Positions 42,800 to 55,210 of a stretch of DNA of 64,000 nt are shown here, one piece after another (position 1 is the stretch's first letter; each line of letters begins with the position of its first letter). This stretch comes from Chrysemys picta bellii. Its lineage: Eukaryota > Chordata > Testudines > Emydidae. The position numbers and the translations under genes are program-made. The stretch is taken from NCBI RefSeq assembly GCF_011386835.1, contig NC_088795.1:116267434-116331433 (forward strand). The letters run 5' to 3'. A model generated the notes under the pieces. It was not told where the DNA came from, did not search any database, and worked only from the letters and a program-made list of their open reading frames with translations.

Positions 42800-43850
42800 G
42801 GATAGAACTGAACACTGTGAGTTTGTCCTCACCCATAACTATTTCAGATTTGGGGACAATTTATACCTTCAAGTCAGTGGCACTGCTACGGGTACCCGCA
42901 TGGCCCCACAGTATGCCAACATTTTTATGGCTAACTTAGAACAACGCTTCCTCCGCTCTCGTCCCCTAGCGCCCCTACTCTACTTGCGCTACATTGATTC
43001 ATAGATTCATAGATTCTAGGACTGGAAGGGACCTCGAGAGGTCATCGAGTCCAGTCCCCTGCCCACATGGCAGGACCAAATACTGTCTAGACCATCCCTG
43101 ATAGACATTTATCTAACCTACTCTTAAATATCTCCAGAGATGGAGATTCCACAACCTCCCTAGGCAATTTATTCCAGTGTTTAACCACCCTGACAGTTAG
43201 GAACTTTTTCCTAATGTCCAACCTAGACCTCCCTTGCTGCAGTTTAAACCCATTGCTTCTTGTTCTATCCTTAGAGGCTAAGGTGAACAAGTTTTTTTCC
43301 CTCCTCCTTATGACACCCTTTTAAATACCTGAAAACTGCTATCGTGTCCCCGCTCAGTCTTCTGACATAGTCCCCCTCTCAGTCTTCTGACATAGTCATC
43401 ATCTGGACCCATAGGAAGAAGGCCCTTGAGGAATTCCACCATGATTTTAACAATTTCCACCCCACCATCAACCTCAGCCTGGACCAGTCCACACAAAAGA
43501 GCCACTTCCTGGACATTACAGTGCTAATAAGCGATGGTCACATAACCACCACCCTATACCGGAAACCTACTGACCACTATACTTACCTACATGTCTCCAG
43601 CTTGCATCCAGACCATATCACACGATCCATTGTCTACAGCCAAGCTCTAAGATACGTTCACATTTGCTCCGATCCCTCAGACAGAGACAAACACCTACAG
43701 GATCTCTATCAAGCGTTCTTAAAACTACAATACCCACCTGGTGAAGTGAAGAAACAGATTGACAGAGCCAGAAGGGTTCCCAGAAGTCACCTACTACAGG
43801 ACTGGCCCAACAAAGAAAGTAAGAGAACACCACTAGCCATCACCTACAGC
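42800..43850 (+). pseudogene. Penelope-like element RT fragment, split by CR1
   Basis: The left part reads LTHNYFRFGDNLYLQVSGTA, then TRMAPQYANIFMANLEQRF and LLYLRYID. The right part resumes after the CR1 insertion with FHHDFNNFHPTINLSLDQST, then HITTTLYRKPTDHYTYLHVS and FLKLQYPPGEVKKQIDRARR. This is a Penelope-like RT: the Q-x-x-GTAxGT-x-x-AP block and the YIDD catalytic block. The insertion falls inside YIDD. The 5' part, and any GIY-YIG nuclease at the 3' side, are missing; an LTR follows directly at 43851. Confidence 0.8.
42997..43387 (-). mobile_element. CR1 LINE 3' end inside the Penelope-like RT
   Basis: The plus strand begins TTCATAGATTCATAGATTCT, the 8-bp CR1 tail microsatellite. 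It then reads GGACTGGAAGGGACCTCGAG. On the minus strand a 67-codon frame (43290-43087) holds KDRTRSNGFKLQQGR and VVKHWNKLPREVV, the C-terminus of CR1 ORF2. It is heavily 5' truncated, as is usual for CR1. Near its right edge CTCAGTCTTCTGACATAG is present twice, 25 bp apart, overlapping the host resume point. Confidence 0.9.
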
Positions 43851-45003
43851 TGATAGCAAACCATTGTTGCTACCACTGCTATATAATTGCAGCAAATCTT
43901 ATATAAAATATAACTCATGGCCAGAAAGGGTTAAACAGCTTGCAGCCTGAATGACCCAAAGCTGACCTTTAAAAACATGTTAGAAATGTTAATTAGGGCC
44001 ATTGCATGCTAAGTAGACTGGAATTTTGAAATGCAAACCTATGTTGGAATTTAGAGGTAATATTAATTGTGTATCTTAGATGCTATCCATGTAATTGGAC
44101 AGTTCCTGTCTGTCACTAACTATTAATTCAGAGATCAAGATGGAATATTAGCATTTAGATGAATCTTTGGTAAAATAATGTCATTGTCTATATGTCTCTT
44201 TGAAGTCTGTGATAGACTGCCTAATGGATAAATTGCCCTATGTTAATTTATCTAACTAATTACTGATGATGTTTAAGCAAAAGGTTACATCAAAGGCCAT
44301 TGTTTACTAACCAGGACTGCATGGTCAAGTGGATGCTAGAACACTGTATAAAAAGACCCTTGGGTCCTGATTCTGCCATCTCAGATCTGCTTAAGCTTCA
44401 TCAGGGGAAGTCTGAGTCGCAAGACTGAGGTTCCAGTTATACTGGTACGCCCTGAATATGATATTTGGACACTGGACTATGACCTATTAACTGAATACTA
44501 AAGAACTCTTTGCAACTACAAAGCTTACCATCTCTGCTATGAATCTGAACCTCAATGGACTGAACTCATGTCTGTATGTATATTGATCTTTTAACCATAT
44601 TCTCTTTCTCTGTTGTTTTTTTAAATAAATTTTAGTTTAGTTAATAAGAATTGGCTGTAGCGTGTATTTGGGTAAGATCTGAAACATTCATTAACCTGGG
44701 AGGTAATGTGTTCGATCCTTTGGGATTGGTAGAACCTTTTCTTTTATATGATGAAATAAGATTTTCAGAAATCATCCTATTTGCTTTAGGTACCTGGATG
44801 GAGGCCTGAGGCTGGATCACTTTAAGGGAACTGTGTTGTTTGGACTTCTGAGTAACCAGTAAGGTAATAAAGAAGCTATTTTATGCTGGTTTGGTAAATC
44901 TAAGTATCGGAATATCCACCAGCTTTTGGGGGATTGTCTGCCACATTCTTTGCAGTTCACCCTAATTGAGTGACCACAGCTGCCCCCCACTGGGACACCG
45001 GTC
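43851..45003 (+). mobile_element. LTR with TATA and polyadenylation signals
   Basis: It starts TGATAGCAAACC immediately after the Penelope-like frame. TATAAAAAG is at 44347-44355 and AATAAA at 44634-44639, in promoter-to-polyA order for a U3-R-U5 unit. The 3' part (TTGGGGGATTGTCTGCCACA, then CCCACTGGGACACCGGTC) matches my memory of a turtle endogenous retroelement LTR. ACAGC flanks both sides (43846-43850 and 45004-45008), although that puts the end at GGTC and not CA. No internal genes adjoin it. Confidence 0.6.
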
Positions 45004-45008
45004 ACAGC

Positions 45009-47429
45009 ATGTATTATTAAAATCAGCAGAATTTGTGCAACTGCACTGAGTATGCACAGCAATTAGTTCTGGTACATGGAAGACACACTGTAATAACAAA
45101 GTCTGTAAGCATAAACATCTACTATCATCACTGATTTCCTGCTTCTTCAACTGCTGTGAACAAGATATTAAAAATAGTCTGGCTAAAAACCATTAGGACG
45201 TCCTTTCAAATTACTATAAGATGTCTGCATGAAAATGACACACATGTAAAATAGGAAAACAAAAGAAGAATCAACAAATCTCAGGAATATGGGAAGACAA
45301 AAGCCCACTCACGCATTAACTAATGTCTTTTGTGTAGATCTGAATCTCTCTTTGCTTCCTACAGCCCCAGGAGGTCCTGAGGTCATTGATGGCTGGGCAG
45401 CTGCTCCATATTCCAGATTTTCTTACAAGAATGTATTTGATTTTGTTTAATTGTGTGCCCTTCAAAATTAATGTCACACACATACCTCAGTCTTTCCAAG
45501 GATGCTGCACCACCTGAGTTCCTACTACAGCTGAAGAAATTTTTGCCAGCACTCCTAGCTCTCTTTCGATTCATTTGTCCCCGGTGCAAGAGGATGAAGA
45601 GAAAAGTAGTATGAGTAGCTGCATGTCAGCATGAGGATGGCAAAACGAGAGTGGGGAAAGAGACATTCTTCTAGGGCCCAATCCAACTCCCATCAAAGTC
45701 AGCTGGAAGACTCATTGTTAATTTCAAGAGCAGGTGGAACAGTCCCTTAAGGAGGAAAAAACAGTTCTTAGAAACCTGGTTCCTGTTTTCAAAGAGTATG
45801 CTTACATTGCATCTGGGAGTGAGCTTCCCAGTCAGAGACCACAGACCTGTGCTCGAGGGGCTTGGGCTAGCACACTAAAAATATCTGTGTAGACATTGTG
45901 GCTTAGGAGCTGAAGTCTGGAGGGAGGGGGTGGGCTTCAGAGCCCAAGCTCCAGCCCAAGTCACAAGGTCAAAGCACCATCTACACAGCTATTTTTAACA
46001 TGCTAATGCAAGCCCCTCTAATCTATGGATCCATGCTGGAGGTGGCGGGCTGGAGGGAGGGGAAGAGGTTGCTCCCAGATGCAGCGTAGACATATCCAAA
46101 CTGACTCAGTCATCTGATGCCCCACAGCATCCAGAGAAGAAAGGCCAGCAGAGTGATGGATGACAGAACCTGCCTCTCTACAGGCATTTATAAAGCACTT
46201 ACCACTGTATAGTATAAGGGTCAGATTGTGCCCCAAGGACACAACCCATAGTAAGGGATGATGTGTACCTGTGCAATCCCAGGAGTTTCCAAGCAAGCAA
46301 TTGTGGTTCAGAGAGCCACAATTCCCACCTTGCTCTTCCTTGCTTCAGAGAGGTAGTAACTTGCTGCTGGCCTGAGTAAAAATGTAGCCCTAAGTTGTCA
46401 GCTACTGCTGATCTGTTTGCAAACCTTAGAATCCCCTCAACAGAAACTTGTGCCAGTGGGTTAGTAAAGCCTGTGCCCGGGAAGATCCATTGTCACTAGA
46501 CAAACTTCCTTAAGATAAGTGGAATCACTTTGCTGGCAATGTGTCTTTCTCTGCCATACTAAAATCTGCCACTGGCCAGTAACTGTCCTGAGAACCTGAG
46601 TAGGCCTCCACTAGAGAGGGACTTCACATTCAGGTAGTTCTGGTAGGTATGGTACATGTCAAGACTGCAAGAAATCTGATTTTGGACTCTGAGGTCGAGT
46701 CTGAATCTGAATTGGTAGTGAGTGGGCCCTGCCACTTCCCTCCCTTCAGGGGGACCAAAAGTTCTAAAAAGGAATCCTGGGCATTGATGTCCATATCTGA
46801 GAGCAAATCATGCCCATTTGCTGATCAAAACTTATGTCATTGTCCTGCATGGAGGAGCTTTGTATGTCAGTTGACCAGGCTTAGAACGACTTCCAATTTT
46901 GCCTATTAGAATGTACTTAACCAGTAAAACCTCATTGTTTCCACATAGTAACATTCAATAAAGTTTTTAAAGGCTTCCTGCATATAGTGTACTGTGTTAA
47001 TTTGGGACTGATAAAATTAATGAATTATCATAGAGATGTTTCAATTTAGTATTGAGATACTCTAGATGATGGAGCTACTTCAAGCCTGTTTCTGGAATGT
47101 CTGTGTGCTGAATGTACTGTTTGTCATACTGTTCAATGATGAGCTTTTGAGGTCAATAGGTCTATGTGCAATCCCTATGATTTAAATAACATTCATTAAC
47201 ATTTTTAAAGGGCAGTGAGTATTTTAAAACACAAACTTAGCAGTTGGAGATTTTCATTTGACTTATTCCTAAATGGGTTCCAGAATATTTTCTTTAGACT
47301 CATCACAATTCCTTTGTATAAGTGACAGGATTTTATCCTATTTTTATATAGGAGACTATTTGAACAGTACAGTATATTTTCTAACAAAAATAAGGCATGG
47401 TACCGAAACTTACTCCAACTGCCCTAAAT
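45009..47429. other. No gene seen; contains a MITE-like repeat
   Basis: Apart from the repeat at 45795-46100, this is ordinary non-coding sequence with short unrecognised frames. Confidence 0.4.
45795..46100. repeat. MITE-like repeat, sister of 58325-58595
   Basis: The blocks GCTTCAGAGCCCAAGCTCCA and CTACACAGCTATTTTTA recur in the 58.4-kb copy as TTTCAGAGCCCAAGCTGGA and CTACGTGGCTATTTTTA. The outer parts, CATTGCATCTGGGAG and CTCCCAGATGCAGCGTAG, look inverted. Class and exact ends are unknown. Confidence 0.5.
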
Positions 47430-50400
47430 AATAGAATCATAGGACTGGAAGGGACCTCAAGAGGCCATCTAGTCCAGTTCTCTGCATTCATGGCAGAACT
47501 AAGTATTATCTAGAGTACACCAGTGGTTCTTAACCTCTACTGCAGCCTGCACCCCTTTGGTTCTCAAAATATGTTCTTGCACCCCTTATCAAAAACCAAA
47601 ATATGTTCTCGCACCCCTTAAACCTAAATATTTGTATATTACAGTAATCGTTAACAAATGTAAAGTAGTTGTACTTATGTGCCTGTGCTTAATTTGTGTT
47701 TTTGATGATTTACCTTCTAAAAAAATCTGGCATGTCTGACACCCCCAGAAAGGGCATCTCGCACCCCTAGGGGGTGCGTGCACCCCAGGTTAAGAACTAC
47801 TGCTCTAGACATCCCTGGCAGGTGTTTGTCTAATCTGCTCTTAAAAATCTCCAATGAGGGAGTTTTCACAACCTCCCTAGGCAATTTATTCCAGTGCTTA
47901 ACTACCCTGACAGTTAGGAAATTTTTCCGAATGGCCAACCTAAACCGCCCTTGCTGCAATTTAAGCTCATTGCTTCTTGTCCTATCCTCAGAGGTTAAGT
48001 AGAACAATTTTTCTCCCTTCTCCTTGTAACAACCTTTTATGTACTTGAAAACGGTTATCATGTCCCCTCTCAGTCTTCTCTTCTCCAGACTAAACAAAAC
48101 CATTTTTTTCAATCTTCCCTCATAGGTCATTCTTTCTAGACCTTTAATCATTTTTGTTGCTCTTCTCTGGACTTTCTCCAATTTTTTCACATCTTTCCTG
48201 AAATGTAGCACCCAGAACTGGACACAATACTCCAGTTCAGGCCTAATCAGCGTGGAGTAGAGCAGAAGAATTACTTCTTGTGTCTTGCTTACAACACTCC
48301 TGCTAATATATCGCAGAATGATGTTTGCTTTTTTTTTTTTTCCTCAACAGTGTTACACTGTTGACTCTCATTTAGCTTGTGGTCCACTATGACCCCCAGA
48401 TCCCTTTCTGCAGTACTCCTTCCTTCCTGGCAGTCATTTCTCATTTTGTATGTGTGCAACTGATTGTTCCTTCCTAAGTGGAGTACTTTGCATTTGTCCT
48501 TATTGAATTTCATCCTATTTACTTCAGACCATTTCTCCAGTTTGTCCAGATCATTTTGAATTTTAATCCTATCCTCCAAAGCACTTGCAACCCCTTCCAG
48601 CTTGGTATTGTCTGCAAACTTTAAGTGTACGCTCTATGCCATTATCTAAATCACTGATGATGATATTGAACAGAACCGGACCCAGAACTGATCCCTGTGG
48701 GACCCCACTCATTATGCCCTTGCAGCATGACTGTGAACCACAGATAACTACTCTTTGGGAACCGTTTTCCAACTAGTTTTGCATCCATCTTATAGTAGCT
48801 CCATCTAGGTTGCATTTCCCTAGTTTGTTTATGAGAAGGTCATGCAAGACCATATGAAAAGATTTACTAAAGTCAAGATATAGATTTACTAAAGTCAAGA
48901 TATACCACATCTACCACTTTCCCCCCATCCACAAGGCTTGTTACCCTGTCAAAGAAAGGTTGGTTTGACACAATTTGTTCTTGACAAATCCATGCTGTCA
49001 CTTATCACCTTATTATCTTCCAAATGTTTGTAAATTGACTGCTTAATTATTTGCTCCATTATCTTTCTGGGTACAGAAGTTAAAGTGACTGGTCTGTAAT
49101 TCCCTGGGTTGTCCTTATTTCCCTTTTTATAGATTGGCACTATATTTGCTCTTTTCCAGTCTTCCAGAATCTCTCCCGTCTTCCATGACTTTTCAAAGAT
49201 AATCGCTAATAGCTCCGATATCTCCTCAGTCAGCTCCTTGAGTATTCTACGATGTATTTCATCAGGCTCTGGTGACTTGAAGACATTTGTCTAAGTAATT
49301 TTTAACTTGTTCTTTCCCTATTTTAGCCTCTGATCCTACCACATTTGCACTGGCATTAACTATGTTAGACATCCAATCACCACCAACCTTCTTGGTGAAA
49401 ATCGAAACAAGGAAGTCATTATACACCTCTGCCATTTCCACATTTTCTCTTATTATTCACCTCTACCCCCACCCATTGAGTAATGGGCCTACCCTGTCCT
49501 TGGTCTTCCTCTTGCTTATAATATATTTGTAGAATGTTTTCTTGTTACCCTTTATGTCCAAGTTTGATCTTTTTTATGCCTTGGCCTTTCTAATTTTCTC
49601 CCTACATGCTTGTGTTATTTGTTTGTATTCATCCTTTGTAATTTGATCTAGTTTCCACTTTTTGTAGGATTCTTTTATTTTTAGATCATTGAAGATCTCC
49701 TGGTTAAGCCAAAGTGGTCTCTTGTCATACTTCCTATCTTTCCTACTCAATGGGATAGTTTGGCTCTTTTGCCCTTAATAATGTCTCTTTGAAAAACTGC
49801 CAACTGTCTTCAACTGTTTTTCCCCTGAGACTTGCTTCCAATGGGATCTTACCTACCAACTCCCTGAGTTAGCTAAACTTTGCCTTCTTGAAATCCATTG
49901 TCTTTATTTTGCTGTTCTCCCTCCTACCATTCCTTAGGATCATGAACTCCTCATTTCATGATCACTTTCACCCAAGCTGTCTTTCAGATTCTCAATCAGT
50001 TCCTCCCTATTTGTCAAAATCAAATCTAGAACAGCCTCTCCCCTAGTAGCTTTCTCCACCTTCTGAAATAAAAAATTGTCTCCAATACATTCTATTAACT
50101 TGTTGGATAATCTGTGCCCTGCTGTGTTATTTTCCAAACGGATGTCTGAGTAGTTGAAGTCCCCCATCACCACCAAGTCCTGTGCTTTGGATGATTTTGT
50201 TAGTTGTTTAAAAAAAGCCTCACCCATCTCTTCTTCCTGATTAGGTGGTCTGTAGTAGACCCCCTACCATGACATCACCCTTGTTTTTTAACCTTTTTAT
50301 CCTTACCCAGAGACTTTCAAAAAGTCTGTCTCCTATTTCCATCTCAGCCTCTGTCCAAGTGTATACATTTTTAATATATAAGGCAACATCTCCCTCCTTT

Positions 50401-50575
50401 TCCCCTGCCTGTCCTTCCTGAGCAAGCTGTACCCTTCTGTATTTCAGTCATGTGTATTATCCCAGCAAGTCTCTGTGATGCCAACTATGTCATAGATGTG
50501 TTTATTTACTAGCATTTTGAGTTCTTCCTGCTTATTCCCCATACTTCTCGACATCTAAGATACTAATTTGATTCC
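47430..50575 (-). mobile_element. CR1 LINE, 3.1 kb, 5' truncated, with nested MITE
   Basis: The plus strand begins AGAATCATAGGACTGGAAGG, the CR1 3' end. The minus strand carries ORF2 pieces in order. Endonuclease lies at 50227-49940 ([29 protein letters not shown]). RT lies at 49140-48949 (IYKKGNKDNPGNYRPVTLTS) and 48772-48569 ([15 protein letters not shown]). Connector lies at 48579-48289 and the C-terminal region at 48211-47717 (FRKDVKKLEKVQRRATKMIK). Frameshifts separate them, and the FADD catalytic block is lost to a frame change. The 5' end stops at a C-run near 50575. A MITE interrupts the 3' part. Confidence 0.9.
47521..47802. mobile_element. hAT MITE (about 282 bp) inside CR1
   Basis: The termini are CAGTGGTTCTTAACCT and AGGTTAAGAACTACTG, near-perfect inverted repeats. 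TCTAGA occurs close to both flanks, but an exact 8-bp duplication is not clean. CR1 sequence resumes at once on the right (CATCCCTGGCAGGTG). The interior has repeated TATGTTCTTGCACCCCTTA-like blocks. Confidence 0.8.
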
Positions 50576-51737
50576 CCCCCCCCTGAAGTTTTGTCTTGTG
50601 GTTCACCCTCACAAAGACAATGTATGTATTCCAACAAAATTCTGGTGATCCAAAAGAGAGGCTGCATCCCCAGTAAGAGGACATACAAACATTAAAAAAG
50701 AAACATCATCCCATGACAGTTTAGATAATTTCTCTAATACTGTTAAGGTTCAGTGACAATCCTTTATATTTATAATACAACTTTGATCATTTGTAATAAT
50801 AGACTGGGATATCGATGGCAGATGATTCAGTGTTGTAAACTACCTCAATAAGTGACAAACCATGAGTTTAATGTCACATCACAAATTTACTTTATTTTAT
50901 GCTGACAAATGTAGTTTTAGCTTTAACTATTAAAAGATACATAATATAATAAGGAGGGGATTGTAAACGACTTAAAGAAGGTCCCAGTACCATAGGATCT
51001 CACAGCACTCTGCTTCTCAATCTTCGCTGAAAAGTAAAATGAGTTTCAGATTTTTTTTTTTTTTTGAAAAAGCATTGGATTTGCAGATAATCAAAGTGAG
51101 AAATGATGAGATACACTATACTCCTGGTAACAAGTGCTTACATTTAAAAAAAAAGTTTTAAGTGTTAAAAACAACTTCAATTATTACCATACATGTATGT
51201 GAATCAGAACTATGCGGGCCTATCCTCTTGTGTTAACAAAAATATAATAATTCTAAAGCACTCTAGATTAAAAGCTACAAAGTCTGCATTATGCAGATAC
51301 ACTATCCTCTACATAGTTAAGGTTGCAACCAGGTTCTATAATAAAGCGCTGCATAATCTTCCTATAACTTTGGTTTGATAAATTGATTTGGCCTGAAAAT
51401 TGCAAGATTAAATCTGAATGTGAAAAAGAATATTTCTGAAAAGTTTGCATCACAAGTCCTTAAAAACATAACCTTGATTTGATATTTTGACCAAATTTCA
51501 ATATAGTTAAATCTCCTTGAAATATTTTTACATAGGTTGTAATCAAGCATATTAACTTTTTGTGTGTGTGTGTGTATCGTAGGAGTCTATCCTGCTCCCA
51601 TTATGTTAATTGACTTTGATAGGAACAGAATTGGGGAATATACACATATAATGTGTGTGTGAATATGTTGTCCTCTATTGACTGGTTGCACCATAGGTAG
51701 AAGGGTCCCTTTATAGCTGACAGCTAAGAGTTCTTCC

Positions 51738-51800
51738 TTTAGCTCAAGTGATAGAGGCCTACATTTTTGGCTCCACAAGACCAGGATTTCAGTCTTGGCT
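51738..51800 (+). repeat. tRNA-like SINE head, degraded
   Basis: TTAGCTCAAGTGATAGAGGC resembles an A box, and GGATTTCAGTCTTGG about 35 bp on resembles a B box. The cloverleaf cannot be completed, so it is more likely a tRNA-derived SINE remnant than a tRNA gene. Confidence 0.45.
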
Positions 51801-53259
51801 CTGCAGCTATGGTTTTTTGTATTGATGAAGAGGATATAGCCTCTCTACAGGTAACAATAACCCCACTGAAAGGCTGTTCTTGCAAAATCTCTAGTGCTGC
51901 AAAAGGTAAGACACAGCAAAACAATTAAATTTTCTAGGCATCCATTCCATAACTATCTTTTTTGTTACATCAGCAAGTGGGATTCTGAGCTGTCTCCTTA
52001 TGGCCCTGATCCAAAGCCCATTGCAGTCTATTTTTCACCTCTTCCAGCTACTGTGGGAAGAATCTGATTCCATGTCTATTTTATGTGCAGTAGTGCGACA
52101 CATATATTCACTTGCCCCTTGCACTGAATACAGATGTCCTCATGGATATGAAGAATGTGAAAGATATCTGTAACAGTTTTGTGACTATGTGTATGTGTGT
52201 GTGGTTGTATGTGGCTTGCTAAAGGATAACCAAGGGTTAAGTCAGTTGTATGAAGTTTGGCATGTCTGCAGGAACCAATGTCAATGACTTTTAGATAGCC
52301 CAATTACAGATGCTTAACAGATGTACAGTCATCACGGCCTTTGAAGGTTTGTCTGTCAAAGCTGGCCACAACACCCCCTAGCTTGGGAGAGGAGAGGGGC
52401 CCTTCAGGTGAGGGACCCTAAACAAAGCCCTCTAGAACTGGTAAAAGGGCCCTGATGAGGAGAGGCAGGGTCTGCAGAGAAGCAGACTTTTCATCCAGTC
52501 CCAAGAAGCAGGGGTACCTAGGATAAGAAGTTAGTCCTCGCTGAAACAAACAAAATAATTAATTTTCTTTAAATGGGTGCTAAGCTGCTCCAGCTTTCAT
52601 TCCCACCAGGCTAATACGCTTGTTGCTATGAAGCTCCAGTGTCACTTAATTCCTCTGGATAATGGTGACCAGACTCACTGATATTTAACCAACAGGCCTT
52701 CAATATTAGTCCTTTGTTCAAATAATTAGAGTAGGACTGGTACCTCATTCCCCTACGCACTTTTGAAGACTCCACCATGGTCATTACTGTGATTCTAAAA
52801 GCAACAAAGCATGCAGCAGTTTCCTGTAGCAAGGGACCTTATTCACTCCCTCTTGGCTGCCTCCTAGGTTCTAGCTAATAAGTCTCCATGAAAGCCACCA
52901 CCTATTGAGCTTTCTATATGCCACCTGTAGTAGAACACTTCAGAATCTTTTTGGGCAGCACCAGCAGGAAGGTATATATTCCCAAACTGCTGCCTTAAGG
53001 CTCCTAGTAACAGCTTCCTTCACTTCAGTCTGGTCTGATAGTCCGAATGATTGAGTTTCTTACTTCTCAATTTCCAACTAATATAGTACAGAACTTTCCA
53101 GAACCTTCCCTGTCTTGTAACATTATCTTTAATGGGATTTTAATTAAAGAAATGTAATTTCAGAAGAAGATAGTATTTAATGGCCACTCTTTCCCCTCTA
53201 TTGGAGCACAACGCTACCTTTTTTTCTAGAAGGGGACATGTGGGCCCATTAGCAGGAAG

Positions 53260-53420
53260 GATGGTCTTGTACTTAAAATTCTAATCTAAGACTCCACCGA
53301 TTTGATTTCAGTTCCCAGCTGTGCTACAGACTTCCTGTCTGATGGTGGGGAAGCCAATTAATCTTTCTGTGCCTCAGTTCTCCATATTTTTTTTAAAGGA
53401 TATAATAATTCTGTAACTCA
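53260..53420 (+). mobile_element. MIR SINE fragment
   Basis: GTGCTACAGACTTCCTGTCT, then ATCTTTCTGTGCCTCAGTTC, follows the MIR core and tail order (unspecific gap, then CTGTGCCTCAGTT). Old and diverged. Confidence 0.6.
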
Positions 53421-53559
53421 CGTTGTGTTTTGAAGATAAATCCATAAACATCTGTCAGGCACTCAGACATTACTATGATGGGGCCACAAAACCTCCCTAG
53501 ATAGATCAGCCCATGCTCTCTAACCACATAATTTATTGGTGGACAGAGCCCAATTCTTT

Positions 53560-53740
53560 CCTCCGCACTCTTACTGACTCGCATTGTGATCTTGCGCAAA
53601 ATTACTTAAACTCTGTCTCCGATTTCCGCATTTGTAAAATGGGGGTTGTAGCTTACATCACAAAAGTTGTCATAAGGTTTAGTTAATATTTGTGAATGGA
53701 GCTGAGATATCAATATTACAACATGCTATAGAATCAGTAG
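53560..53740 (+). mobile_element. MIR SINE fragment
   Basis: GATCTTGCGCAAAATTACTT followed by GCATTTGTAAAATGGGGGTT is the MIR tail. It lies a few hundred bp after another MIR piece in the same orientation. Confidence 0.6.
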
Positions 53741-54000
53741 ACTAATGTATTCATCCCACAGTAACTCAAAGTTTAACTAAATTTGAAAGAATTACGTACA
53801 AGATGATAGGTTGGAGTAGGTGTACTTAGCCTCATTAACTCCTGTGTTCAGAGCAGCTGTGATCATGAATAACTTCCCAATAAAAGTGCAGATAATTTCT
53901 TCAGGAGAAAAAAGTTTCATTGGTAGACATTTACATTTAAATGCCTAATGTGGCATAGCATACATCATTACTTTCTGTATCATACTCTGTATCTGCTAAG

Positions 54001-54073
54001 GGCCTGATCAAACGGCTATTGAAGTCAATGGGAATCTTTCCATTGACTTCAGTGGGTTTTGGATCAGGCCCTA
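54001..54073. repeat. Palindromic repeat (hairpin), about 73 bp
   Basis: GGGCCTGATCAAACGGCTAT at the left pairs with the right end TTTTGGATCAGGCCCT. The centre ATTGAAGTCAATGGGA / TCCATTGACTTCAGTG completes a long inverted repeat. Related half-sites occur near 52003 and 59720. I recall it as an old amniote interspersed repeat. Confidence 0.7.
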
Positions 54074-55034
54074 AATGTTAATGAAGCAACATTTTTGTAG
54101 CATAACTGATGAAAAGTAGGGAGGACCAGCTCACAAACCTTCTGAGATGATTGGGCACTGCTAGTTACTGTATCAAGTAGGTCATTTCAAAACCAGCTAC
54201 TCTAGTTTAAATGAAGCAACTAATAGTCAAGCGCTCAAGACTATTCTTCTACCTGAAATATTCATATGTCTACCCACGTTGACTTTTTGACCACTCAGGG
54301 TTTGTTAAAAAAGAACAGTTATGTCTGTTTCTCGTCAGTTTCTTTACAAATATTTAAATGGGGATGGTATCCCACTTGCCTTTAGCAATTAAAGGCTAAA
54401 AACAAAGTCTCTTCAGGACACTCTTGATTCCTTCCCCCTCCCGCCCCAAACATTCATAAGTCTCAGGATGTCATCCCTTAGTTAAAGTAAAACCTCTTAC
54501 AAGAGAGTTATCTTTTGTTTTAATTTTAAAAGCCTGGGCAGAAATGCAAAAAGAAATTGTGTCTAAAGGCATATAAATAAATTATAAATCAGATTGCAAT
54601 ATCAACCTAAAAATGCTCTTTTGTAGACAAGATGCACCTGTTATGAATTTTGGAGAAAATTACAAACTAGCTTTTGGCACAAAAATACGGGATCTAGTAG
54701 GGAATACCACAATAAATAGTGAACTCACAATTAAAGTAAATTAAGTAGGATTTTCAAAGGCACTCAGCATTAACCTAAATCTCTTCCTAAACTCCCATTG
54801 ACTTTGAAAACACATTTAAGATAATGCTGAGCTCTTTTGAAAACAGCATCCTAAATTTGTCCAGAATTACAATATATTAAATCAGAACTATGGAGCCAGA
54901 ATCTTGGCTCTGTAAACTGGCATAGCTTCATTGTAGCCCATAATGATCTTTAGATCAACAAAGTAAAAATGTATTAAATAAGAAGATTAGCTGGGAGGAG
55001 GCCAATGCCATCCTAAAAAAATGGGAAAATAACT

Positions 55035-55210
55035 GTAGGAGCGCTCTCCTGCCGACAAAGCTGCTGCCGCTTGTGGGGGGGTGGAAATTTTTTATCGGCA
55101 GTAGAGCTTTCTCCTGCCAACAAACAGCAGTTACACTGTGTGCCTTTTAGCGGCACAGCTGTAGCAGCACAGCCGTGTCGCTAAAACCTCGTAGTGTAGC
55201 CATAGCCTAA
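55035..55210. repeat. MITE-like repeat
   Basis: It runs from GTAGGAGCGCTCTCCTGCCG to CGTAGTGTAGCCATAGCCTA. Similar sequences with GTAGTGTAGACATAGCC ends are common in turtles, from memory. The 5' half has two CTCTCCTGCC-like blocks. No clean target duplication is seen. Confidence 0.4.

Noticed and set aside
51738..51800. Possible tRNA gene
   Set aside because: A- and B-box-like blocks exist, but the cloverleaf stems do not pair well. Listed as a SINE remnant.
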